From: Actinomadura pelletieri DSM 43383 | GTDB lineage: Bacteria > Actinomycetota > Actinomycetes > Streptosporangiales > Streptosporangiaceae | Direction of reading: 5' to 3' | Assembly (NCBI RefSeq): GCF_003634705.1 | Contig: NZ_RBWU01000006.1 | Coordinates: 248,001-312,000, forward strand | Length of the DNA: 64,000 nt | The notes under the pieces: generated by a model | Seen by the model: the letters and a program-made list of their open reading frames with translations, nothing else | Told to the model about the DNA's origin: nothing | The model's database searches: none | In this document: one piece after another, positions 42,638-49,604 of the stretch | How the letters are laid out: each line of letters begins with the position of its first letter | Numbering within the stretch: the stretch's first letter is position 1 | Translations under genes and position numbers: made by a program

Positions 42638-42669
42638 GGAGGCCCACCCAAATGGCGCATGAGCTATGA
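42638..42669 (+). promoter_or_regulatory. Shine-Dalgarno plus five-codon leader ORF coupled to the radical SAM start
   Basis: GGAGG (42638-42642) lies 9 nt before ATG 42652, which opens a five-codon frame (MAHEL) whose TGA overlaps ATG 42666. The radical SAM gene has no good site of its own, so translation may be delivered to it by this mini-ORF. The alternative is that the real start is different. Confidence 0.45.
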
Positions 42670-43811
42670 AATCGCCCTCCTCGCCGCCAATGCACGAGAT
42701 TATCGTCAGTCCCTACATGGGACGCCACGTCATGGTCAAACCGGGCAGCAAGGCAGGCGGGACCATGCCTGCCTACCGGTACCGGGAGCTCGCCGAGGCC
42801 GCCCCGGACGCACCGGCCCCGAAATGGCTGGCCACCGCCGCGCGAAAGGCGTGGGGGGTCGAACTGGAGGGCAAGGCGCTCTCACCTCACGTCCTGGTAC
42901 GTGACGATCCCGGCCTCGGGTACGGGCGGGCGTCGTGGGAGCTGAACCTGGGCTGCAACTACGGGTGCCCCCACTGCTACCTCGGCGTCAAGAAGTTCGA
43001 GGGGCTGGAGCTGGAGGACCGCATCAAACTTCTCCTCACCCTGCGAGACGCCGGGGTGCTCTGGCTCCAGATGACGGGCGGCGAGCCCATGGTGGACCGG
43101 CTGTTCGTCGAGACCTATACCACCGCCTACGACCTGGGCATGATGATCACGCTGCTCTCCAACGGCTCGCGGCTGTTCCTGCCGGGAATTCTCGATCTGC
43201 TGGCAAACCGTCCGCCCGACCGGATCACCCTAAGCGTCTACGGCGGGACCGAAGCCGGCTACGACAAGACGACCGGCCGCAGAGGCGCGTTCCGGCTCTT
43301 CTCCAAGGGCCTGGCCGCTGCGCACGAGGCTGGGCTGCCCCTCTCGCTGTCGATGATCGTGACTCACGACAACGCGGACGAGGTGGACCTGATGCGCGCG
43401 ATGGCAGAGCAGATCGGCGCGCCGATGGACGAGTACACCAACATGGTGCCCACGATCTATGGCGGGGACGAAACGCTCCCGACCCAGTCCGCCGCTCACT
43501 TGCGAAAGCGGAAGGTCTTCACCGGCTGCAAGGCCGGGCACACGTTCTTCCACGTCAACCCGTTCGGCAAGGCGTCCATCTGCAAGGTGGGGCGCGACCC
43601 GAACATTGACCTGATCGCCGAAGGCGTCGAAGGACTGCGCGGCCTGGGAGTGATCGCCGACTCTCTGCTGTTGCGGCAGGGCGGCTGCACCGGCTGTCAG
43701 CTCCAGGGAACCTGCGGTACCTGCATGCCGCTCGTGCAGCTCTATCGCAAGGCCAAGGCCCCCTTGGCAACGTACTGCCAGCACCGAGAGAAGGAGGCGG
43801 CAAGCACATGA
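42666..43811 (+). CDS. Radical SAM/SPASM-type peptide-modifying enzyme (candidate RiPP maturase)
   Basis: A 381-residue radical SAM protein. The [4Fe-4S] motif is CNYGCPHC (about residues 95-102), followed by the SAM-binding MTGGEP. The C-terminal region is SPASM-like, with Cys in TGCKAGHTF, ASICKVG, CTGCQLQGTCGTC and TYC, enough for auxiliary clusters. Such enzymes install thioether or carbon-carbon cross-links in ribosomal peptides. ATG 42666 is coupled to a leader ORF; ATG 42690 (MHEIIVSPYMG) is also possible. Two short ORFs follow directly, the second a good precursor candidate. The exact RiPP class was not recognised. Confidence 0.85.
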   Translation: MKSPSSPPMHEIIVSPYMGRHVMVKPGSKAGGTMPAYRYRELAEAAPDAPAPKWLATAARKAWGVELEGKALSPHVLVRDDPGLGYGRASWELNLGCNYGCPHCYLGVKKFEGLELEDRIKLLLTLRDAGVLWLQMTGGEPMVDRLFVETYTTAYDLGMMITLLSNGSRLFLPGILDLLANRPPDRITLSVYGGTEAGYDKTTGRRGAFRLFSKGLAAAHEAGLPLSLSMIVTHDNADEVDLMRAMAEQIGAPMDEYTNMVPTIYGGDETLPTQSAAHLRKRKVFTGCKAGHTFFHVNPFGKASICKVGRDPNIDLIAEGVEGLRGLGVIADSLLLRQGGCTGCQLQGTCGTCMPLVQLYRKAKAPLATYCQHREKEAAST

Positions 43812-43882
43812 CAGCCACACCCAGAGCCCCCGGGTGCCCCAACCCTACGAATGGCTCGGTCAACCCGTACGAAGAAAGGTAG
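43808..43882 (+). CDS. 24-residue ORF coupled to the radical SAM gene
   Basis: A very short frame, MTATPRAPGCPNPTNGSVNP followed by YEER. Its ATG overlaps the radical SAM stop (ATGA) and AAGGAGG lies 10 nt upstream, inside the enzyme gene. It has one Cys and an NPY that recalls the NPF end of the next peptide. It may be a second substrate, a coupling leader or chance; I favour real translation because of the strong ribosome site. Confidence 0.45.
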   Translation: MTATPRAPGCPNPTNGSVNPYEER

Positions 43883-43889
43883 GGCAGAC

Positions 43890-44075
43890 ATGACCACCGC
43901 AACCACTTCCGACCAGGCCCTTCCCAAAACGGTCGAGCCGTCCGCCGTGGCCCTGGCCGTCCCGGCCGTGAGGGTCGCGATCGAGGCGCCCGGTATCACT
44001 CTGATCGCTAACGTCGACGACCTGTCGGAGGGCAACCTTTGCTCCTGTGCGGCAGGGGACGACAACCCGTTCTAG
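43890..44075 (+). CDS. Candidate RiPP precursor peptide
   Basis: A 61-residue peptide with AAAGG upstream of ATG 43890. The first 45 or so residues are Ala/Val/Pro-rich (SAVALAVPAVRVAIEAPG) with an acidic helix NVDDLSEG, as in leader peptides. The C-terminus is GNLCSCAAGDDNPF: two Cys separated by Ser and a terminal Asn-Pro-Phe. It lies 78 bp after the radical SAM gene and before a terminator. A core near CSC modified to a thioether or similar link is inferred. It was not matched to a named RiPP family. Confidence 0.72.
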   Translation: MTTATTSDQALPKTVEPSAVALAVPAVRVAIEAPGITLIANVDDLSEGNLCSCAAGDDNPF

Positions 44076-44093
44076 CCCTGCTCACCTCTGATG

Positions 44094-44125
44094 AGGCCCC
44101 GGACCGTTTCGGTGATCCGGGGCCT
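44094..44125 (+). terminator. Stem-loop after the candidate precursor gene
   Basis: A perfect 9-bp stem AGGCCCCGG/CCGGGGCCT (44094-44102 and 44117-44125) with a 14-nt loop starts 18 nt after the precursor stop. It probably terminates the radical SAM-peptide transcript before the GNAT gene, which begins 32 nt further on. Confidence 0.7.
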
Positions 44126-44157
44126 TGCCACGTGGGACGCTCGGTAGCCTTCGGGAC

Positions 44158-45009
44158 ATGGGATTTCGCTGTGACTGGCTTGAGCCCGTGATACGCGTCC
44201 CGTATGTTCCGACGCTCGGCCCGATGCCACCTGAGACCGTCTGTACCGACCTGTTCGACGCCGTTCTCGACGTTGCGCGCACCGGCCAATTCCTCCCGTT
44301 CGACAAGGACCGCCGGTGGACGGCCACAAAGGACGAACGGGTCCTCGTCGGCGACATCGTTCACACGGCCACGGAGACGAACGTCCCTGCGCTGAGCACG
44401 CGCGGCGGCGGCCTGGTGAAGGTCTACCACTACAGCGCTAAGGAGCCCGACCTCCCAGCACTGGCGCGCTTGGGCGACCGGTTGGCGAAGTTCCACAGCG
44501 CCGGGGTCGGCAGCAGAGTGATCTGGTTCTCCGACCGTCCGGACGGGGCACGCGGCAGGGTGATGGTCAAACGCTTCTCCTCCGATGACGAGCGACTGAC
44601 GCGCAGCGTCCACCCCCTCACCGACTGCCCGGTCGCTGACACATTCGGCGCGTTCGCCGACGAGATCGGGCCGGACGGCTTCCAGTTCCTCTACCAGCGG
44701 ATGAAGGCCGGGCACCAGGACGGCCCGACCCTCGTCACGGTCACCGACGATCGGATCGTCGGAGCGGTCGGTCCACTCACGACCGTCGCAGGGCCGGACG
44801 GCCACGCGATCCAGCAGCCCGCCTACTTCGCCGTACACCCGGCGTACCGGGGCCGTGGTCACGGCCGGAGCCTCTGGCGGGCGTCGATGGCCTGGGGACG
44901 CGCCCGTGGCGCCGAGGTCAAGGTGCTCCAAGCGTCTCGCGGCAGCGCCGCCGAAGAACTCTACGTCTCCGAGGGGCTGGAGACACACGGATACGTCTGC
45001 CAGATGTAG
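44158..45009 (+). CDS. GNAT family N-acetyltransferase with N-terminal extension
   Basis: A 283-residue protein. The C-terminal GNAT domain (about 165-283) shows the acetyl-CoA motif AVHPAYRGRGHGRSLWRASM and the later strand EVKVLQASRGSAAEELYVSEG. The first about 150 residues form an unrecognised domain (WLEPVIRVPYVPTLGPMPPE, then HYSAKEPDLPALARLGDRLA). ATG 44158 is preferred over 44125 because the upstream stretch overlaps the terminator stem. It could acetylate the modified peptide for self-protection or tailoring, but the terminator between them weakens that link. Confidence 0.8.
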   Translation: MGFRCDWLEPVIRVPYVPTLGPMPPETVCTDLFDAVLDVARTGQFLPFDKDRRWTATKDERVLVGDIVHTATETNVPALSTRGGGLVKVYHYSAKEPDLPALARLGDRLAKFHSAGVGSRVIWFSDRPDGARGRVMVKRFSSDDERLTRSVHPLTDCPVADTFGAFADEIGPDGFQFLYQRMKAGHQDGPTLVTVTDDRIVGAVGPLTTVAGPDGHAIQQPAYFAVHPAYRGRGHGRSLWRASMAWGRARGAEVKVLQASRGSAAEELYVSEGLETHGYVCQM

Positions 45010-45190
45010 CGCTCCGGCGGTCGCGCCGCCTGGACCCGTTTGGAGCACACGGATCACCAATGCGGGACGGCTCATGGCGATGAGTAGGCGCGCTGCGCGA
45101 CCAGTCTGGCCGGGCGACCGGGGGCACGGCATTGTCCTGGACGATTCCAGCCGCCTGTCACCCGCGTCGCCGGGTGGTTGGTGCTGCTGG

Positions 45191-45379
45191 TCAGTGCATG
45201 TCGGTGGTGGACTGGACGGCCGTTCGCAGGGTCGTGCGGTTCAGTAGGAGGATGGGGCCGTTCGGGTCCTTGCTGTCCCGCACCGCCACCACCCCGGCCA
45301 CGTCCGCCAGTTCGACGCACTCACCGCCGTTGGGCCCGCTGTGTGTGCTCTTGCGCCACTTGACGTTTGTCAGGTCCAT
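45191..45379 (-). CDS. DUF397 domain protein
   Basis: A 62-residue DUF397 protein with the family core VKWRKSTHSGPNGGECVELA and VAVRDSKDPNGPIL. DUF397 proteins are small partners of WhiJ/Scr1-type HTH regulators; in Streptomyces they modulate DNA binding or counteract the HTH protein. ATG 45379 overlaps the end of the HTH gene by 10 bp, the usual arrangement of this two-gene unit. Confidence 0.9.
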   Translation of the reverse strand: MDLTNVKWRKSTHSGPNGGECVELADVAGVVAVRDSKDPNGPILLLNRTTLRTAVQSTTDMH

Positions 45380-46179
45380 CTTTCCTCGATGACCTCTCGG
45401 ATCAGTTCACGCGACATCTCCTGCGAGAGCGCACGAGAACGGAGCTCGAACAAGGTTCGCGCCAGGCTAGACAGATCGGCCGGGTTGTCCGTGGTGATAC
45501 CTCGGATCGCTGTCTCGATGTACGCGATCTCGCTCCGATCCTCCATCGTCGCAACCACGAAAGCGCCTAAAACGCCCTCATGCTGGCCACTAGACAACAC
45601 TACTTGAACCGTGACGTTGGGCAAGAAACTCAGCTCCAAGAGGTGTTGGAGTTGTTCCCGCATCGTCTCGGGCGTCCCCACAGGGGTGTGGAGCACGTGC
45701 TCGTCGAGCAGAAACGCGACGATCGGCGGAGTGGAGTCCGTGTCTGCGGTGAGAATGGTTTGGCGGCTGATGCGGGCGTCTGCGGCCTCTTGGTTGCCTC
45801 CTAACAGCGCCAATGCGTAGGCCGGGGTCTGGGCCAGCCCAGGGATCACGGAGGGTTGCCAGCAGACCAGCATGGCCGCGTCGGCCTCTACCTGTGGCCA
45901 GTCGAACCACAGCGGTACCGGGTGCCCGTCCTTGTTCAAGTCCTCCCACAAGCTGATGAGGGAGCCGCCCGCTTCCAGGTAGTCGTCCACTGCGATCACG
46001 AACGACCGTGTGGCGCGCTTCTTCCCGGTCTCGATGCGGCTGACCTGGGGGCCGCTCACCTTCGTTAGATGAGCGATGGTCTCCTGCTTGACGTCTTTGG
46101 CCTCCCTCAACCGGCGCATCTGACGGCCGAAGGCGACGAGGGCGGGCGACTCGCGGGGGCGTTGGCGTCGCGGGGGCAT
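45370..46179 (-). CDS. WhiJ/Scr1-type helix-turn-helix regulator with DUF5753
   Basis: A 269-residue regulator. ATG 46179 with GAGGTAGGA upstream gives MPPRRQRPRESPALVAFG; the longer frame to 46299 is rejected. The XRE-like HTH is in residues 15-75 (LREAKDVKQETIAHLTKVSG, PQVSRIETGKK). DUF5753 follows, ending in RSEIAYIETAIRGITTD and a helix. It forms a unit with the DUF397 gene and is divergent to an ATPase-type gene, the typical WhiJ-like set. A fragment of a close relative lies at 40660-40770, on the same strand, at the opposite edge of this inserted block. Confidence 0.9.
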   Translation of the reverse strand: MPPRRQRPRESPALVAFGRQMRRLREAKDVKQETIAHLTKVSGPQVSRIETGKKRATRSFVIAVDDYLEAGGSLISLWEDLNKDGHPVPLWFDWPQVEADAAMLVCWQPSVIPGLAQTPAYALALLGGNQEAADARISRQTILTADTDSTPPIVAFLLDEHVLHTPVGTPETMREQLQHLLELSFLPNVTVQVVLSSGQHEGVLGAFVVATMEDRSEIAYIETAIRGITTDNPADLSSLARTLFELRSRALSQEMSRELIREVIEERWT

Positions 46180-46313
46180 GGTCCTACCTCTCGGCGGAAT
46201 CTGTCGAGCTCGGGGGATGAGATACCACTGCCTTCCACCTGTCAGCGGTAGGCACATCGTAACTCGAAAATGGCGCATTGTATTCCCCACGTCACACACA
46301 GTGAGGAGAAATC

Positions 46314-46706
46314 ATGGGCGAGGCGGCCGTGGAGAACGCGATGGTGGTGAAGCAGGACCTCAGGGTGGTCGGGGAGGTGCGGCGGTTCGTGCGGCTGGTC
46401 ACCGGTCAGTGGGGCATGGACGACTTCGTCCCGTGCCTGGTGGCGAGCGAGCTCGTCACCAACGCATTCCAACACGCCTCCACACCCGACGACGACGTGA
46501 CCCTGCGGCTGGGCCGCACCGAGGATGGCGCGCTGTGGATGGAGGTCCAGGACCCCACCACCGATCTGCCCAACCTGCGGGAGACCGACGCGCTCAGCGA
46601 GGCGGGCCGGGGACTGCTGATCGTCGACCAGTTCTGCCGCTGCTGGGGCGTCCGTCCCCTGTCCGGCAACGCCGGCAAGGTCGTCTTCGCGGTCATCGAC
46701 CCGTGA
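46314..46706 (+). CDS. ATP-binding protein, anti-sigma regulatory (RsbW/HATPase) type
   Basis: A 130-residue GHKL ATPase-fold protein. The N-box is LVASELVTNAFQHAS and the G-boxes are EVQDPTTDLP and EAGRGLLIVDQF. Such small proteins act as anti-sigma factors or as AbaA-like partners of WhiJ modules in actinomycetes. ATG 46314 has GAGGAG upstream. It diverges from the DUF5753 gene across 134 bp, so the three genes 45191-46706 form one complete regulatory module and probably the right end of the inserted block. Confidence 0.88.
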   Translation: MGEAAVENAMVVKQDLRVVGEVRRFVRLVTGQWGMDDFVPCLVASELVTNAFQHASTPDDDVTLRLGRTEDGALWMEVQDPTTDLPNLRETDALSEAGRGLLIVDQFCRCWGVRPLSGNAGKVVFAVIDP

Positions 46707-46779
46707 AGATCACGCGGAGGGGCGGTCGGAGGGGGCCGCCCCTCCGCGTCCCCCAACCCGGCCCCTCCGAGACGACGGG

Positions 46780-48237
46780 CTAGGGGATCGGGTCGAAGGG
46801 GATGCGGAGCGCGGCGATCATTTCCTGGTCCACCGGGACGTTGGAGCGCACCTCGATCGGGGAGTCGCCCGACCTGACCCAGAACCCGACGCTCAGCTTG
46901 CCGCCCTTCAGGTCCTGGAAGTTCTCGCCCTCGGCGAACTCCAGGCCGACCTCCTCGGTGTACTTCTGCCATTCCTGGTTCGGCTCCAGCTTGAACGGCT
47001 TGAAGACCTGGCGGCGCTGGAGCACCTCCTTGTCCCCGTCGAAGTTCCAGTCGAAGATCACCGAAACGCTGGCGTCGGGATCGCCGTTGGAGCGCACCCA
47101 GAAGTCGAAGGTCGTCTCGGTGTCCGGGTTGTAGGTGTCGTTCATGCCGCAGAGGGTGTACCGCACGGGACTCCACGTGCACCCCCATGTGTCGCCGACC
47201 CGCTCGAACCCCGGGCTCTTGACGGGGAAGCTCCAGACGGCGGGCTCCTCTCCCGGCTCGGGCGGCACGGGCCACGGGCTGGACTTGCTCAGATAGAACA
47301 GGTTGTTCCCGGGGCCGCCGAGGGGACGTTCCTCGCCGTCGCCGTCGCCCTCGCCCGCCGGGGGAGGCTCGGCGCCGCCGCCTTCGGGCGGGGCCGAGGA
47401 CTCCTGCCGGGGCTCCTGGTCGGGTGGCGGGGCCTTGTCACCCGGGAGGCTCAGCGGGTTGCCCACCGGAACCATGGCGCCGTCCCTCGCCCGTGAACCG
47501 AACTTGGGCGTGAACGTGAACCAGGCGATGGTGAACGCGACGGCGGTCGCCACCAGCAGGCCCAGGAACCCCAGGAGCCAGCGCGGCATGACCGCCCCCT
47601 GCACGAAGACGCCCCCGACCTCGACCGGCTCGACCCCCGAGCGCAGCACGTTCAGCGTGTAGGGGTGCGACTCGCGGTGCCCGAACCAGGTGATGGCGCC
47701 CGGGGTGATCCGTCCCTGGACCCATGCGGCCCGGCCCGGTTCGATCTGCACGTGGGCCGGACGCAACTCGAAGCCGAGCCGCCCGCTGTTGTCCTTGCCG
47801 GTCAGCGACGCGGTCAACCGGGTGTTGCCGAGGTTGTCCACGGCGAACTTCGGCTTGGCCCGGAACCGGCCGCGCACGGTGTGCGGCAGCAGCTCCGCCC
47901 GCACTTCGGTGAACGGCGTGACCGTCAGGTGTCCTTCGACGACGGTCTTGCCGGCGGGCTGTTCGGTCGGCGTCACCTCCACCGCGAACGGGTGCCCGCC
48001 CGCGACCGCGTCCGGCGTCCTCGGCGGCCGAAAGGTGATCTCCGCCGTTCCGGTCGTGCCCGGGTAGAGCCGCAGCGTCCGCGGCTCCACCCGGGCCCAC
48101 ATGCCGGGCCCGCCGGCGACCCCGATCCGGTACTCCTCGACCAGATCGGTCGTGTTGCGCAGCTTCAACGTGACGGTCGCGGCGTCGCCGGGGTCCACGG
48201 TCGCCGACGCCGGGTCGAGAGAACTCCAAATGCTCAC
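46780..48237 (-). CDS. eCIS-linked membrane protein with Ig-like N-terminal domain (hydrolytic-protein type)
   Basis: A 485-residue protein. The N-terminal about 210 residues are beta-rich, Ig/NPCBM-like repeats (DPGDAATVTLKLRNTTDLVE, then NTRLTASLTGKDNSG). A membrane helix lies at about 217-242, then a Pro/Glu-rich linker, then a C-terminal domain with two Cys (DTWGCTWSPVRYTLCGMND) and many acidic positions. GTG 48237 is the best start, but its ribosome site is weak. Proteins with this layout occur in actinomycete eCIS loci, often named hydrolytic protein; no catalytic residues can be assigned here. It is divergent to the toxin-like gene. Confidence 0.65.
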   Translation of the reverse strand: MSIWSSLDPASATVDPGDAATVTLKLRNTTDLVEEYRIGVAGGPGMWARVEPRTLRLYPGTTGTAEITFRPPRTPDAVAGGHPFAVEVTPTEQPAGKTVVEGHLTVTPFTEVRAELLPHTVRGRFRAKPKFAVDNLGNTRLTASLTGKDNSGRLGFELRPAHVQIEPGRAAWVQGRITPGAITWFGHRESHPYTLNVLRSGVEPVEVGGVFVQGAVMPRWLLGFLGLLVATAVAFTIAWFTFTPKFGSRARDGAMVPVGNPLSLPGDKAPPPDQEPRQESSAPPEGGGAEPPPAGEGDGDGEERPLGGPGNNLFYLSKSSPWPVPPEPGEEPAVWSFPVKSPGFERVGDTWGCTWSPVRYTLCGMNDTYNPDTETTFDFWVRSNGDPDASVSVIFDWNFDGDKEVLQRRQVFKPFKLEPNQEWQKYTEEVGLEFAEGENFQDLKGGKLSVGFWVRSGDSPIEVRSNVPVDQEMIAALRIPFDPIP

Positions 48238-48280
48238 CGATCGGACGCTAGCCCGCCGTGAAAAGCACCGGTATGTCCCC

Positions 48281-48302
48281 GCGTGCACCTTCGGATGCAC
48301 GC
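48281..48302. promoter_or_regulatory. Inverted repeat in the region between the divergent eCIS genes
   Basis: GCGTGCA-N8-TGCACGC, a perfect 7-bp inverted repeat, lies in the 261-bp gap 48238-48498 between the membrane-protein gene and the candidate toxin gene. It could be an operator shared by both. No clear -35/-10 boxes were found. Confidence 0.4.
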
Positions 48303-48498
48303 CTCCCTGCCCGTACGGCCGCGCGGTGCCCCGCCGTGCGCGCACGTGCCGTGGCCGCGTCCGTCCGGCACCCGAGTTCTGGCACCGGACGGCCGAGCGG
48401 GCGGCCGGGAGGTCCCGCGATGGTGCCCTTCCGGACCCTCCCGCTGACGCGCCCCACCCGGTAGGTGTACGACGAAACGGCAGGAAGGTGATGTTGCC

Positions 48499-49464
48499 AT
48501 GGATCTCAGTGAACGGCGAGAGCGGTCCCGATCCCGGGCCCGTGCCCCATCGGCCACATCCGCGCGCGCGGGCGAGGAGCGGGCGAACCCCGCGATCCCC
48601 GGCCAACCTCTAGGTGTGTCCGACATGCTGGCGCTCCAGCGGTCCGCGGGCAACGCGGCCGCGTCCCAGGCGGTGGAGGGCCGGCGGCCCGGTCACGGGC
48701 CCGGGGTGACCGTGCAGCGAGTCCCGACCAGGCCGATCGGCGCCCTGCCGGACTTCCCGCGGGACTACGGCACGAGCAATCTGGCCCCGCCCGACCCGCA
48801 GGACCAGGAGAACCTGGAGAACATTTTCCCTTCGTCCGACGGCGTCTACACGCAGTTTCCCGACCCGACCACCTTGGGCTTCTCCCTCGTCCAGGGCATA
48901 TCCAGAGCGTTCAAGAAGGTTTCCCGTCCCGACTCCGACGCTCCCGCCGGTTCCGCTTCCACCGCCGCCGACTGGGTGAAGGGGATCAACTCCCAGCGGG
49001 ACGACCCCACGGACGCCTACCGGCGCAACTGCATCGACGCCGCGCGGAGCTTCATCGCCTCGTGGTCCGGCAACCCGACCGCGGCCGCCTCGATCGCCGG
49101 CGCCGGAGTGGAGGCCGGCGGCAACGAGCGGACGAAGGCCTGGCTGCAGACCGAATGGAAGACCGATGACGATGTGGCCGGCCCGCAGGAGCAGGTCAAT
49201 GGGGTGTGGGAGGCCGTGGCGACCCGACTGAAGGAGGCGGGGCACGGCGCGTCGAGCATCGTGGTGTTCAGGCGAGTGGAGTCCCAGAATGTCCACGCCG
49301 TCTGCGGTGTCAACCACAACGACAAGGTGGTTTGGATCGACCCGCAACTCGGGCGGGTCAGCTCGAAGCCGATGTACAACGGCGACCTCTTCATGACGAT
49401 CACGCTCACGCCTCAGGGAGCACCGATCGCCGCGCCTCAACCCATACGGACCGGACTGTTCTGA
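48499..49464 (+). CDS. Candidate eCIS cargo: papain-fold (Tox-PL/glutamine deamidase-like) toxin
   Basis: A 321-residue protein next to the sheath gene. Residues about 39-56 contain LALQRSAGNAA, a motif repeatedly seen near the N-termini of eCIS-associated proteins such as DUF4157 cargo. The C-terminal half has the pattern of papain-fold polymorphic toxins: YRRNCIDAARSF (Cys178), NVHAVCGVNHNDKVVWIDPQ (His266 and Asp281, with Gln283), giving a Cys-His-Asp triad as in protein glutamine deamidases. ATG 48499 has AGGAAGG upstream. No immunity gene is obvious nearby. Toxin activity and loading are inferred; the motifs are seen. Confidence 0.72.
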   Translation: MDLSERRERSRSRARAPSATSARAGEERANPAIPGQPLGVSDMLALQRSAGNAAASQAVEGRRPGHGPGVTVQRVPTRPIGALPDFPRDYGTSNLAPPDPQDQENLENIFPSSDGVYTQFPDPTTLGFSLVQGISRAFKKVSRPDSDAPAGSASTAADWVKGINSQRDDPTDAYRRNCIDAARSFIASWSGNPTAAASIAGAGVEAGGNERTKAWLQTEWKTDDDVAGPQEQVNGVWEAVATRLKEAGHGASSIVVFRRVESQNVHAVCGVNHNDKVVWIDPQLGRVSSKPMYNGDLFMTITLTPQGAPIAAPQPIRTGLF

Positions 49465-49512
49465 GCCCCGAAAGGGCCGCCGGAGGGTCGCGCGGGCAGC
49501 GGACGGTGCCCT

Positions 49513-49590
49513 CCGGTTGGGACGGACGGACGTTCCGGCGAGGGCGGCTGGACGGCAGGGTTTCGATGAACCCACATCCGTCCCAACCGG
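49513..49590 (+). promoter_or_regulatory. Long-range 14-bp inverted repeat just before the sheath gene
   Basis: The 14-nt arms 49513-49526 and 49577-49590 are perfectly complementary, separated by 50 nt. The right arm ends immediately before the GGGGGAG ribosome site of the sheath gene (ATG 49605). It could form a leader structure affecting translation, a terminator for the upstream toxin gene, or a double operator. Confidence 0.55.
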
Positions 49591-49604
49591 GGGAGTAGCT
49601 GTCA

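Noticed and set aside
45010..45190. Plus-strand frames after the GNAT gene
   Set aside because: No start signal or family match; this looks like intergenic sequence between convergent genes.
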